DNA of 64,000 bases from Phyllostachys edulis. Taxonomy: Eukaryota; Streptophyta; Magnoliopsida; Poales; Poaceae. The stretch spans positions 33,840,838 through 33,904,837 of the forward strand of contig CM070561.1 of NCBI GenBank assembly GCA_036346405.1. The letters run 5' to 3'. How positions within the stretch are numbered: position 1 is the first letter of the stretch; every line of letters begins with the position of its first letter. Both the position numbers and the translations under genes were made by a program. This document shows positions 12,924 to 25,513 of the stretch, piece by piece. A model generated the notes under the pieces. It did not search any database and had not been told where the DNA came from. It worked only from the letters and a program-made list of their open reading frames with translations.

Positions 12924-12945
12924 AAACCTCCCCCCTTCCCCCTTA
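12924..12945 (-). promoter_or_regulatory. Polypurine tract
   Basis: The minus strand reads GGGGGAAGGGGGGAGG a few bases before TGTAATATCCC of the LTR. This is where plus-strand DNA synthesis is primed in LTR elements and fixes the LTR as the 3' copy. Confidence 0.8.
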
Positions 12946-12970
12946 CAAAAATCTCATCCCGAGATTTGGC

Positions 12971-14520
12971 TCACTCGGAAAAGAAAGATGGGTAGTCCGC
13001 ACGGAGACGATCTTCCCGTTCCCAAGTAGCTTCATCCTCGGAATGATTTGACCACTGAACTTTAAGGAATTTGATGGCACGATTCCTTGTTCTTCGTTCA
13101 GCCTCTTCAAGGATGCGAACAGGGTGCTCACGATAGGTCAAATCTTGTTGAACATCGAGAGTTTCCAACGGAGCTTCCTCAGTTGAAACACGGAGGCACT
13201 TCTTCAACTAGGACACATGGAACACATCATGTACCCCCTCAAGTGCAGCAGGCAAATCCAACTTATAAGCAACAGCTCCTTTCTTCTCGATGATGCGGTA
13301 AGGACCAATATATTGAGGAGCTAACTTGCCCTTGACGCCGAAACGTTGATGGCCCTTCAAAGGAGATACTTTGAGATAAACAAAGTCATTAGGCTCAAAA
13401 CTCAACTCCCGACGACAGCGATCCGCATAGCTCTTTTGCCTTGACTGAGCCGTTCGTAAACGATCACGAATAAGCTGGACTTGACTCTCGGCCTCATTGA
13501 TCGAGTCCGGACCAAAGAAAGGTCTTTCGCCGATCTCAAACCAATTCAACGGGGTTCTGCACTTCCTCCCATACAAGGCCTCGAAAGGTGTCATGCCGAG
13601 ACTGGCTTGAAAGCTGTTGTTGTAACAAAACTCGGCGAATGGCAAGCATTTCTCCCAATGCTTCCCATAGGAAAGAACACAAGCACGAAGCATGTCTTCT
13701 AAAACTTGGTTGACTCTCTCAGTCTGTCCATCAGTTTGGGGATGATATGCCGTGCTGAAGGAAAGGCGAGTTCCCATAGCCTCTTGCAGACTATGCCAAA
13801 ACCGAGAAGTGAACAGAGAACCACGATCAGAAATGATCGTCTTCGGTATCCTATGCAAACTCACAATTCAGGAAACATAGAGCTCGGCTAAGAGACCCAC
13901 GCAAAGATGAGTCTTGACAGGAATGAAATGAGCCACTTTAGTCAATCGATCGATGACAACCCAAATGGCATCATTTCTCTTGAGAGACCTGGGTAGACCA
14001 GTGATAAAATCCATCCCGATTGAATCCCACTTCCACTCAGGCACTGGCAAAGGCTGAAGCAGGCCTGCTGGACGTTGATGCTAGGCCTTGACACGACGAC
14101 ACACGTCACACTCGGCAACGAACTTCGCAATCTAGCTCTTTATTCGGGTCCACCAAAATCTCTGCCGGAGATCTTGATACATCTTCGTGGCCCCAGGATG
14201 AATGGACAAAGGCGAATCATGGGCTTCACGGAGGATCAAATTTTATAATTTCATGTTCTTTGGAACCACAAGGCATTGTCCGAACCTCACAACACCAAGT
14301 TCATCTTCTGAGAAGCACTTGGCTGTTCCGTTCTTGACATTCTGCCTGATTTGGTTCACTCCAACGTCCGATTGCTGAGCAGACTTGATCCGATCCACCA
14401 AAGTTGGTTGCACAACTAGGGTAGCAAGGAATCCATGCTTAACCAAACCCAAGTCTATGTATTGTATGCATAATGCAGTCAATCTATCATGCCTTAAATG
14501 GATTGCATGAAAATGCAATT
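12971..14520 (-). pseudogene. Gypsy pol 3' part: integrase plus chromodomain
   Basis: Read on the minus strand from 14520. It opens just after the RNase H end (HFHAI, then VQPTLVDRI), followed by the integrase zinc region (FWWTRI, CDVCRRVK near 14100), the core with WDSIGMDFITGLPRS, ISDRGSLFTSRFW and HPQTDGQTERVNQ giving the D,D,E triad, the GPYRIIEK SH3-like part, and a chromodomain (YREHPVRILEE through TWEREDRL) at 12971-13207. Nonsense codons occur at 13208 (HVS-stop-LKK), at about 13865 and near 14080. The chromodomain marks a chromovirus and the sequence style fits Tekay/Del. Everything 5' of this (gag, protease, RT) is missing at 14520. Confidence 0.85.
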
Positions 14521-14570
14521 AGCTAGTAGCATCTAAGAGTTTTGGTTTCAAATAGTAGCATCCAAGTCAT

Positions 14571-16160
14571 TGTTGTATTTTCGAAGGTCATTTGGTAATT
14601 TCTCAATTAGAGAAAAAAGAAATGGAAAACGAAAATAAAAAGAAGTGGGGCCCACCTGTCGGTGGAAGAAGGGGAAGAGATAAGGTTGGAGACTAAGTCT
14701 CCAACCCTATCTCCCGAGCGTTGCGGTTGGGATGGCTTCCTCGTGAGTGGCGGTTGCGCTGGAGGAGTGGGCAGCCCTAGCGCTTCGAGCGTCGGCCGTT
14801 GGCAGCCACCACATGGCTCCTCTCCTCCTCCTTCTTCTTAAGGCGACTCCTTCTTCTATTCTCTTCACCCAAAAACAGTGAGCAATCTCCCCATTTTTTA
14901 TTCTTCTTCTTCCCCAATTTGGCTTTGGTTTTTTGGGGTTTTGGAGCTGCGGTGTTGCCGGGATTGAACCTGGCACCGTCGGCAGTGAGGACCGGATCCT
15001 TCTCCTCTTTGAGCATATTGGCCCTTCTTTTGCTCCCTCTTCTCTGTTGAGGTTGCGGTGAGGGGTTTGCGCCAATTGGAGGTGGGATCTGGCCGACTTT
15101 GGCTTAATCTTGGTGTGGAAGAAAGCTTCGGTTTCGGTGATTTGTGCTCTGTGGGTGCATTCGGCTGGTGCATCTTGGTTGGCTCTTGTGTAGCATTCTC
15201 TATACCTCGACTTCGCAAATTGGTGTCTCTTGGTTTGTGGATTGGCATTATATCTCCGATGACCTCTTCCATTCTTCGCGGCACAGCGAGGTGATTGGTT
15301 TTCTGAGATAGTGCATTTGGTGTGCCTTACCGGGTTTCTACTCGGTGGCTTTGAATGCAAATCCACATCATGAGTTTGCTGTTTTGTAGTTTTGCATTAT
15401 TTTGCTAAGTGCAACATGCTAGTTGAATTACATTTGTATTATTGTCTAGCACTGGGAGACTTTGCTTAGTGATGTTGTGGGCTCGATTGATGCTCGATGA
15501 TGAATTGATGTCAAATTGAGATTGAATGCGACAATTGAGTATAAATTGGTCTTGAGCTAGGAGATTACTTGTTGTTTCCTATTGTTCAGTGCAAGTGGTT
15601 CATTCGGTTATATGCTTGCTATCCACTGTGATTCATTCAGTCAATACTTTCTGTTTATTGTGATTCATTCGGTTCTGTCTTCAGTTCACTGTGATTCACT
15701 TTCGGTCACTATTGTACTTTTTGTCAATTGATATCTTGAGTATTAGAGTCATTTGCTTGTTGTCCAGTGAAGTCAGGATTGATGATTTGCATAAACATGA
15801 CTGATTAGACTAGCAAGTTTTTATTTTGAGCTCAAGACCTAATCTATTTCAAAGTGATTGTCATATTCAATTTGTCATTAAGCTTTGACAAAAGTGTTGT
15901 GAGGGCCAAGATTTCATCTTGTGCAACTCGACATCTGAGACCAATAAATAAATATTTAAATATGAGCATTATGCTAATTTTATATGTTTTCAAGTCCTAT
16001 CTTTTAAGCATATTACCATGTTTAGTTGACATGAAGAAATTACATGGTTATATGTCATTTCTGTCATTTATATGTTGCTCGAAATATGCTTTAATTATCA
16101 TAATGGCTGCTGAAATTATTTCTGAATATTTGCTAAAACCGCTAATTTTACAACAATTCA
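14571..16160 (+). repeat. 5' LTR of copia B
   Basis: It starts TGTTGTATTTTCG and ends ACAATTCA, and aligns along its full length with 23939-25513, with scattered substitutions and small indels. Long minus-strand open frames at 14707-15366 are inside the LTR and look accidental. Confidence 0.8.
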
Positions 16161-16180
16161 GAAAACCAATAATTGAATAA

Positions 16181-17235
16181 ATGGCTTCCTCGTCTGATGT
16201 TGTTAAGCCGGAAGTATTTGACAGTGCCAACTTTAAACGTTGGCAGGCTAAAACAAAACTATGGCTGACTGACCTCAGACTTTTCTAGGTCATTTCAAAT
16301 CCTCCAATGTTCCCATTAGAAACAGGTGCCATGTCATAGTGGGAGGATGCGAGCAATTCAATCTTAGCTCGTTTGTTAGCCATCCTATCCAACTAGTTGT
16401 TTGACGTGTATGTTAACTTCAAAGATGCTAAGCAACTCTTGGACGAACTTGATGAGAAATATTCTGAAGGGGATAATGGGAATGAGTAATTCATAACTGC
16501 TACCTACTTGAACTTTAAGATAGTTCAGGGACAGTCGGTGATGGAGCATCTTCATGAGCTATAACTCCATGTACGTGACTTAAGTCAGTATGACTGCGTC
16601 CTACCAGAGAAGTTTAAAGTGAATGTCATCTTAGCTAAGTTACCACCCTCGTGACGTGACTTTGTGACCACTCCTAGACATATATAGGAGCGATTGACTC
16701 TCAATGAGCTGTCAGCTGCTATTAATATCGAAGAGCGTGCAAGAGCCAATGACAGTACATGAAAAGCTCAAGTTTAGGCTCATCAGGTGGAGGTCAAGAA
16801 TGCTAGAGGCTTTGGGAAACAGAAGTTCAAGAATCAGCCCCAGAACAAGTTCAAAGGAAACAAAATGAAGAAGAAGAATGAGGAGGAAATTGTATGTTTT
16901 ATTTGTGGAGTGGTTGATCATAAAACCAACTATTGTCGCAATCGTAAGGGCAATGATCCTTCTCCTGGTCAGCATAAAGGCCATAAGGTTGAAGTGAATG
17001 TCGCACTGGCTAGTTCCAGTTCAGAAGGATATGTACCTCAGTCTTTTATGGCAAGTTCATCTATTGATTGGTGGAATGATACAAGTGCTACTAGATATAT
17101 ATGTGTTGATCAATTTTATTTTTCTTTATTTCAGGGTGAAGGTGGTGGATCCGTCCTGATGGGGAATGGAGGCGCTGCTACAGTACATGAGATTGGGCAT
17201 GCTTGCTTTAAGCTCACTTTAGGCAAACACTCATC
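16181..17235 (+). pseudogene. copia B gag and protease
   Basis: ATG 16181 opens a typical copia gag (VFDSANFKRWQAKTKLW) that is broken by at least eight nonsense codons before 16765. A clean stretch from 16787 carries the CCHC knuckle CFICGVVDHKTNYC at about 16897 and the protease site at about 17070. There the sequence is WWNDTSATRYIC, so the canonical DSGA/DTGA triad reads DTSA. The catalytic Asp is kept but the Gly is lost. The product would be inactive. Confidence 0.85.
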
Positions 17236-17559
17236 CTAAAAGACGCGTTGTATGTTCTTGCAATGACTTGTAATCTGATAAGTGGATCTATGTTGTGTAG
17301 GCAAGAAAAAAAAAGCTTGTGTTTGAGTCCAATAAGGTCGTGTTGGCAAAATTTGGAAATTTTGTGGGCAAAGGCTATGATAGCGGAGGCATATTCCGCT
17401 TGTCTATTCTTGATTTCAATAATGTAAACATTTTTAATGTTTTCCATTGCAATAAAATTCATGATATTTAGCATTCTCATTTATATCATGTTAACTTTGA
17501 AGCCATTATACGGTTAAGCAAAACGAGTTTAATTCCAAACTACAATTATGAGAAGGGTT

Positions 17560-18656
17560 CTAAGTGTGAAATGTGTGTGCAAGCAAAGTAGCCTTGAAAA
17601 CCTTTTTATGGTGTTGAAGGGCAGAGCACCTCACCACTTGAGCTAATTCATTTTGATCTTTGTGAGATGAATGGAATATTAACTAAAGGTGGTAGACGAT
17701 ATTTTCTAACTCTCATAGATGATGTCACTAAGTATTGCTACATTTACTTACTTAAGTCGAAAGATGAAGCACTAGAACACTTTAAGATCTTTAAAACTAA
17801 AGTGAAAAATCAACTAGAAAAGAAAATCAAACGGTTAAGGTCGGACCGAGGCGGTGAATATATTTCAAATGAATTCTCTCAATACTGTGAAGAAAGTAAA
17901 ATAATTCATGAAAATACTCCACCATACTTGCCCCAATTGAATGGAATAGCCAAAAGAAAGAACTAAACTCTTTGTGACTTAGTTAATGACATACTACAAA
18001 GTTCTGGTATGATAGACTATTGGTGGGGTGAAGCAGTTCTCACAGCTAATTATATCCTCAATAGGGTTCCGCCTCGCAATCAAGAGGAAACACCTTATGA
18101 AGGATGGAAGGGGAGAAAACATAACTTATTATTTCTTCGAACTTGGGAATGCCTTGCAAAAGTGCATGGGCCGTTATTGAAGAAAAGAAAACTTGGTCCT
18201 AAGATTGTTGATTGTGTCTTTCTAGGGTATGCTAAAAATAACATGACTTATAGATTTCTAGTGGTCAAATCTGAGGTGAGTGACATCGCTACAAATGTAA
18301 TGATGGAATCTCGTGGTGTGACTTTGTTTTAAAATGTGTTCCCTATGAGACCAAATGAAGTCATTGTCCCTAATGGTTCAGATGAACACTTTATTCTTCC
18401 TAGTGTGGATAACACCGCTTCTAAATTGGAGTTAGGGAGGAGTAAGAGGCATAGGACTGAAAAGTCTCTTGGCGATGACTATGTCACCTATCTCGTGGAT
18501 GATGAACCATGCACGAACCATTTCAGAGGCATATGCATCTCCGGAGTGGATTACTGGAAGGAAGCAGTCTATAGCGAGATGGATTCCATCATAGCTAACA
18601 GAACGTGGGAGGTTATATACCTCCCATTTGGGTACAAGCTAGTGGGCTGCAAATAG
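17560..18656 (+). pseudogene. copia B integrase and connection to RT
   Basis: The zinc region (CEMCVQAK) is followed by the core with LELIHFDLCEMNG, TLIDDVTKYCYIYLLK, LRSDRGGEYIS and the NGIAKRKN box, in which the usual AERKN reads AKRKN. The GKLGPKxxDCVFLGY region follows. Stops lie at about 17588, 17964 and 18331. The order protease, integrase, RT defines Ty1-copia. The last part holds the start of RT (WKEAVYSEMDSI, TWEVIYLPFGYK). Confidence 0.85.
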
Positions 18657-20060
18657 ATCTTTAAAAGAAAACGAAGACCTAATGGTAGTATAGAAAAGTA
18701 CAAGACCCATTTAGTGACTAACGGTTTCACGCAAAAAGAGGGTGAAGACTACTTTGACACATAGTCTCATGTGGCTCATTTTCCCATAATTCGTGCACTT
18801 TTAGCACTAGCTGTCACATACAAACTCCAAGTACATCAAATGGATGTAAAGACCACTTTCCTAAATGGAGAGTTGGATGAGGAGCTTTATATGCTGCAAC
18901 CCGATGGATTTGTGGTTGAAGGGCAAGAGAAAAAAAGTATATCACTTGATTAAATCCTTGTATGGTTTAAAGCAAGCTCTCAAACAATGGCATGAGAAAT
19001 TTGATAGTACTATAACATCGGTCGGCTTTTGTGTAAATGAAGCCGATAAATGTGTCTACTATCGGTTTAGTGGGGGCGAAGGTGTCATTCTTTGTCTTTA
19101 TGTGGATGACATATTGATTTTTGGGACCAACATGGATGCAATCAATAAAACGTGGTCTTTCCTCTCCCAAAACTTTGATATGAAAGACCTGGGTGAAGCT
19201 GATGTTATCTTAAACATCAAACTGTTAAAGGGTGAGAATATGATTACTCTTTCACAATCCCATTATGTGGATAAGGTCATAACCAGATGTGGGTTCATGG
19301 ACTGTAAGTCAGTAGGCACACCCTATGATCCAAATGTTAAGCTACATAAAAACACTGGATATGGAAAAGACCAGCTTAACTATTCTCAAATAATTAGAAC
19401 CTTAATGTATCTGACTAGTGCAACGAGACCTGACATCTCATATGTTGTAAGCATATTGAGTCGTTATACAGCCAATCTAGGAGATGATCATTGGATAGCA
19501 CTAGAGAGTCTAATTAGGTACCTGAAGGGGATCACAAATTTGGGAATACATTATTTTGGACATCCGGCAGTCTTGGAAGGATTTAGTTATTCTAATTGGA
19601 TTAGTGACTCGGATGATATAAAAGCTATGAGTGGCTATGTTTTCACTCTAGTAGATGGGACTGTTTCGTGGAAGTCTTCAAAACAGACTATCCTTACACA
19701 GTCCACATGGAGGCTGAGTTGGTAGCACTTGACTCAGCGACTGTAGAGACATAATATATTAGAGAAGTTCTTTCTAACCAACTGGTGCTGAAAAACCAAT
19801 TCTAGCTATATTAACCTACTGAGATAACCAAATCGTTTTGGTTAAGGCGTAGAGTAGGAAGGACAATATGAAGTACTCAAAATATAAAAAGAGACGACTT
19901 AAGTCGGTAAGGCATGCCAGAGATACAAGTGTTATTTCCGTAGAATACATTTAGTCAGAAAGAAAATTGGCAGATCCTTTCACCAAAGGAATGGTGCGGA
20001 AGGCCATCTTTGCAGTGTCAAAGGGAATGGGGCTCATACCCTTGTAAAGGGCCACATTGG
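18657..20060 (+). pseudogene. copia B reverse transcriptase and RNase H
   Basis: The RT continues with QMDVKTTFLNGELDEELYM, a one-base shift near 18930, then SLYGLKQALKQWHEKFD and the catalytic YVDD box at 19099-19110, which is intact. RNase H starts near 19570 with the SDSDDIKAMSGYVF region and is shifted at about 19710, after which MEAELVALDSAT and the closing PFTKG region near 19980 can be read in other frames. Stops at 18655 and 18764 and the two shifts prevent expression. It aligns with RNA-dependent DNA synthesis modules of TNT-type plant copias. Confidence 0.85.
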
Positions 20061-20944
20061 TGGTAACATATCCTAGTAGATCGAAGATCCTGTGAACTAA
20101 GCTCTAGGACAACAAACATTGTGGGATTAGAGAGCATGTCTAAAGGGTATCATTATCTACAATGCACTTTATGTATGACAGGTTGAGCAATAGCTCTTAA
20201 TGAATTCGATACCTATATAGCATCGGAAGTTGTCCCATAGGATTCCCCGAAGAATTCACCTATGTAATGTAACATCCCAATTTTCAGGGCTTTTTCAAAT
20301 TTTCAAAATGAAAATAACCATTTGATTTTTGTTGAAGTTGCTAATGCTTAACTTGGAATTTTAGAAAAACAAAAACAATTTAATATGAGTTAATCAAACT
20401 TTAATTAATTCAAAATTTGGTTTACTCAAATTTTCTTGGGCTTTATTGGATTTGAAGTCAAAGAGAGTATTTTAAGTATTTTCTTGAATTTTTTGGACTT
20501 GATTTACTATTTTCTAAAAGCCTTTTTGGATTAGTGTATTCTCTGTAATCAAAAATCCTGTTTCCTTCCCGCGCCCGTTCCCCGTGCGACCACCTCTCGG
20601 TATCGAGCACCTCTCGGTATCGACCACCACTCGGTGTCAACCAGACCCTTCGACCAGACCAGCCTGTCAGCCTCCCTTGCTCACTTTCGCCTCCCTCCCG
20701 TTGCTCGTCCATGCCATCAGCACTCGCGTGTGTCATCGCCGCAACCGAAGTCGTTGCCCCGGCGCGAATCCCACTCCTTTTTCCCTCAGTGACGTGCGCA
20801 TTAATTGCCCGTCTTTCCCCACACCTGCTTCTCTTGACTCCGGCACCCTCGCCATTCGCCTCATCCCATCACCGTCGCGTCCCCGACGTGCCAACATCGT
20901 GCACCTCCGAGTCTCTCCATGGCTATCTCCTCCTCTCCTCCAGG

Positions 20945-20954
20945 CTATAAAAAG
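20945..20954 (+). promoter_or_regulatory. LTR TATA box
   Basis: CTATAAAAAG sits at the 3' edge of a CpG-rich segment in the solo LTR and is followed by a pyrimidine-rich stretch, as at an LTR transcription start. Assignment is by motif and position only. Confidence 0.5.
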
Positions 20955-21539
20955 CCTGAGCAGCCCCCCTTCATCTCTTTTCCCCACCCAACTCTCCCTC
21001 TCTCGCTCTTGTTGTTGTGGTTTGCCCGAAGCCCCCAAGCTCCGAGTTTCTAGCTGTCGTGCCTCATCGTCGTTCTGGTCGCCACCGTGAAGCTCCTTAC
21101 TCTCTACCCGTGTTGTTTTATGTTCTAGGACACAAGGAACTTACCCCCTAACTGGATTTGGTTTTGGTCCTTAGGAGCTTTCAGATTTGAGCTTCTTCTT
21201 CATCTTCAGACGAAAGGGGCATTCCCACCACCACATCGCCTCCTGTGAGATATTTCCAAATTACTCCCTCTCTGAGCATCTCAGACTCTCACTGGTGCTC
21301 CCCGACCTTCCATTCTCTCTTTTCTCTCAGGCTGCCTCCTCCGCGTTGAAGCACCGCCACTGCCTTGGGTTCACATCGTCGGACCATCACCGATGAGCTC
21401 CTTGACCGCTCTCTACTTCGGTATGGCCCTAGTCACCTCCAGTAGCAAGTGCACTCGTATTTTGGTCGAAAGCGTTGCCAGAATGCGGTTGCCATTATCA
21501 CCATGCTTCCACTTCGCTTCACTTTGCCATGCTGCCACT

Positions 21540-21850
21540 TCATCCTATAGTAGAACTTCCTTTCGACCACATCCTGTAGTCGAACCTCTTTCGACCACAT
21601 CCTATAGTCCAACCTCTTTCGACCACCACATCCTGTAGTCCAACCTCTTTCAACCACGTCCTATAGTCGAACCTCTTCCAACCATGTCCTGTACTCGAAC
21701 CTCTTCTGACCATATCTAGGTAGTCGAACCTCCTTCCAACCAGTCGAACCTCTTTCGACCAGGTAGTCGAACCTCCCTCTGACTAGTCGAACCTCTTTTG
21801 ACCAGGTAGTTGAAACCTTCCGACCAGTCGAACCTCCGTCCGACCATGTG
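21540..21850. repeat. Tandem array of TAGTCGAACCTC units
   Basis: Some ten degenerate copies of a unit of about 26-30 bp centred on AGTCGAACCTCTTTCGACCA, which contains the inverted pair GTCGAA and TTCGAC. It lies inside the solo LTR. Confidence 0.8.
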
Positions 21851-23938
21851 ATTTCAAAACTTCCGAGAGCCCATTCTCCATCGTTCGAGTTCCGATTCGA
21901 GTGACTCAAATTTCTAAATTCATCTTAAAGTAAGATCTAGCTTTTTATACTAGAACTATTTAATTTGGAGTTCAATTGAATTTTATTTGAATTTGGCTCG
22001 TTTTCACGTGTAGTGTTCGACGACTTCGGAGAAACGGACTTTGACGCTGATTAAGAACAATAACTAAATAAGCAAGGTAAGTTACATCCTTTGATCATAT
22101 TTGAGCCCAATATTTAAAATTATTTAAATTCTGTTTTAAACTATTACTACATACTTATTTATATTCCAGTAATTTAAATTCCTATTTTAAATTACTAGTT
22201 AATCTCGTTACCGTTGTACAGCCTATGTTGAAATTGAAGTTGTCATTCCCTTGTCACCTTAGTGAAAAATCTGGTCAATACACTAGTATGACTAGAGCAT
22301 GTTGAAAAATAGTATGCTTAGACAAAGCTTAAACTGGAAGCGTTTAATTTGGGAAATTCAGCCAAAAGTTCAACTACGATTTAAATAATACTATGGTATT
22401 GTCTTTACTATAGAAGTTTATAAAATATTTTGACTTGATAAATAAAATAAAAATTGGTTTGGACTTGGGCGAATTGGATGTTCGGATGGTTGCATGTTTA
22501 TGCACGAGATCGATTCATTTCTATGATCGATGCTTAGGGTTTTTGGAAGTCATCCAAATCAGTTAAGGACCGGTCTTCGAGCGTATTTTACTAAGCCCTT
22601 CTGTACTACCACATGTTCTGAGTGGGCAGGACCTAGCTAACTAATTTGCAATATTTCACCGTGGTCGTGCCATCTGGTTGCGTGGGTGTCTTTATGATCT
22701 ACTTTTATGTATTCCCATATGGCACAAGAGGGGGCTTGAATCCAGCGGGTTTCTATCCAAAGGAAGCGAAACCTTAGCGAGACGGAACTACGGTGGGATG
22801 GCGCTTTGTAAAGGCCTTGTCACGTACTCTAGACCGCTTACCTAAGGTAGTGAGTGGTAGTATCGACGGATGCCAACAAACTAGAGAAGTCGTGTCTTGT
22901 GGGTAAAGCTGTACAACATCTGTAGAGTGTAAAACTATTCGAATAGCCGTGTCCACGGTCATGGACATGCTAGAAAAGCCACTCCAAGTTAGATTTTGGT
23001 TTTGATTTCAAAAGACTTTATCAAACGGTTTTGGATTTCTTATCTAATTGGGAATTTGGGCGAGTAGCCTTGTGATAGGAGGGTATTCTTCACCACTCTT
23101 GTGTGAATGTTATCTGACTATAAAACTTAAGTTTTAGAAAATTAATTTTAGTTATAGAATAACTACTTTGGAACTTAGTATAAGTATTTGGAAAGAAACA
23201 TTGCTTGATGCAAAATCAACTCTATAAGCCTTCCTTTGTTATATCACTGCATGCATTATAATTCTGTTATTGGGTGTAACTTGCAGGGCACGGTTGTTTG
23301 TGCTCACTCTTGCTTAGTAAAATGTTGTTCAAAGGAGGAAGGACTTTGCATCTGCTGAAGACCTTGACGACTATGCCGCTTCCCTAGTCGATTGTTTGTG
23401 GCAGATTAACTGGGCTCTACTGCTTCTTATTTCGTCTTTCACTGTGTTATGTTTTGTCGGCTCGTAAGCCTATCTGGTAATCAACTCTAGTATTTATTAT
23501 TAAAATTTTACGATTATGGATGTTACCACATTTGTTTACTGTGTGAATTAGCCACTGATCATGGGACTAGTTCAGTAATACACAGTGAATTTGGGAGTGT
23601 TAATTCCGGGTCCTTACATGTAAGTATGATTGTGAGGTCGCGATCAGAGGAAGATGAAGGTATACTTTCTTAAGTACTCATGAGCTAGATACGGGGACAT
23701 GACCATAACATCCCAACCCGAGAGGGAAAAGGGCAAGCTGCCTAGTACAGAATATAACTTGGATGAAAACTCTCACACCAAGGCATTGGATCAAGGCAGA
23801 GTCCTCCTTTGTCTGTGCAGAGTCGTAGTCCTTGTTGCTAGGCTTTAGGTTCAAACTCGTATGGTACCAATTGTCGAACAGCTATATATTAAACAAGATT
23901 TTTAGCATCGTTTATCAAATTGTTAAATTGGTGGGGAC

Positions 23939-25513
23939 TACTGTATTTTTTATGGCCATTTGGTAATTTCTCAACTAGTGAAAAGAAGAAATGGAAAAAG
24001 AAAATGAAAAATAAGTGGGGCTCACTTGTCGGTTGAAGAAGTGGAAGAGATAAGGAACCCTATCTCCCGAGCGTTACGGTTGGGACAGCTTCCTTGCGAG
24101 TGGCGGCGATGCTTGAGGCACGGGCGGCCCTGGTGCTTTAGGCGCTGGTCGTTGGGTGCCACCACGCAGCTCTTCATCTCCTCCTTCTTCTTAAGGCAGT
24201 CCTTCTTCTCTTTTTTTTTTCACCTAAAAACAATGAGCAATCTCCCCATTTTTTGTTCTTCATCTTCCCCGATTTGGCTTTGGTTTTTTGGGGCTTTGGA
24301 GCTACAGCGTTGTCGTGATTGAACCCGGCACCGTCAGTGGTGAGGACCAGATCCTTCTCCTCTTTGCACATATTGGCTCTTCTCTTGCTCCCTCTTCTCT
24401 GTTGAGATTGCGTTGAGGGGTTTGCGCCAATTGGAGGTAGGATCCGGCTGGCTCTGGCTTGATCTTGGTGTGGAAGAAAGTTTCGGTTTCAGTGATTTGT
24501 GCTCTGTGGGTGCATTCGGCTGGTGCATCTTGGTTAGCTCTTGTGCGGCATTCTCTGTACCTCGACTTTGCAAATTGGTGTGTCCCGTTTTGTGGATTGG
24601 CATTGTATCTCCGACAACTTCGTTCGTTCTTTGCGGCACAGCGGGACGATTGGTTTTCTGAGACAGCGTATTTGGCGTGCCTTGCCTGGTTTCTACTCGG
24701 TGGTTTTGAGTGCCATCTGTATCGTGAGTTTGTTGTTTTTCAGTTTTGCATTAATTTTCTAAGTGCGTCGTGCTAGTTGAATTACATTTGTATTATTGTC
24801 TAGCACTGGGAGACTTTGCTTAGTGATGTTGTGGGCTCGGTTGATGCTCGATGATGAATTGATGTCAAATTGAGATTGAATGTGACAATTGAGTATAAAT
24901 TGGTCTTGGGCTAGGAGATTACTTGTTGTTTTCTATTGTTCAGTGCAATTGGTTCATTCGGTTATATGCTTGCTGTCCATTGTGATTCATTCTGTCAATA
25001 CTTTATGTTCATTGTGATTCATTCGGTTCTATCTTCAATTCACTGTGATTCACTTTTAATCACTGTTATACTTCTTGTCAATTGATACCTTGAGTATTAG
25101 AGTCAATTGCTTGCTGTCCAATGAAGTCAGATTTGATGATTTGCATAAACATGACCGATTAGACTAGCAAGTTTTTATTTTGAGCTCAAGGCTTAATCTA
25201 TTTCAAAGTGATTGTCATATTTAATTTGTCATTAAACTTTGACACAAGTGACGTGAGGGTCAAGATTTCATCTTGTGCAACTCGACATCTGAGAGCAATA
25301 AACAAATATTTAAATCTGAGTATTATGCTAATTTTATATGTTTTCAAGTCCTATCTTTTAAGCATATTATCATGTTTAATTGACATGAAAATATTTTATG
25401 TTTATATGTCATTTCTGTCATTTATATGCAGCTGAAAATATGATTTAATTATCATAATTGTTGTTGGAATTATTTATAAATATTCACAAAAACCATTAAT
25501 TTTACAACAATCA
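23939..25513 (+). repeat. 3' LTR of copia B
   Basis: Pairs with 14571-16160. The first bases are TACTGTATTT, where the left copy has TGTTGTATTT, so the terminal TG is mutated. It ends ACAATCA at 25513. The final 160 bases are present a third time at 27411-27573 as part of a later duplication. Confidence 0.8.

Larger units (their letters stand above)
20268..23618 (+). mobile_element. Solo LTR of a gypsy element, TSD TGTAA
   Basis: It starts TGTAACATCCC and ends CCTTACA. The five bases TGTAA occur at 20263-20267 and 23619-23623, and copia B sequence resumes cleanly afterwards. There is no interior, so it is a solo LTR produced by LTR-LTR recombination. CTATAAAAAG at 20945-20954, after a GC-rich block, is a plausible TATA box. 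Open frames of up to 168 codons at 20584-21090 and nearby are low-complexity Pro/Ser/Leu-rich translations with no family resemblance. Confidence 0.9.
14571..25513 (+). mobile_element. Ty1-copia element B with both LTRs
   Basis: The LTR pair is 14571-16160 and 23939-25513, with gag-pol remains at 16181-20060 between them. A gypsy solo LTR (20268-23618) is nested in the 3' untranslated part. A purine-rich GGTGGGGA just before 23939 is a candidate polypurine tract. No target-site duplication was found: GTCAT on the left against TAGCG on the right. The gap between 5' LTR and gag is only about 20 bases and no primer-binding site is recognisable, so part of the leader seems deleted. Confidence 0.85.

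Noticed and set aside
14707..15366. 219-codon minus-strand frame in the copia B LTR
   Set aside because: Basic, low-complexity translation inside an LTR; the sister LTR at 24000-24660 breaks the frame.
20584..21090. 168-codon frame in the gypsy solo LTR
   Set aside because: Pro/Ser/Leu-rich low-complexity translation in a CpG-rich LTR; overlapping frames on both strands are equally open.
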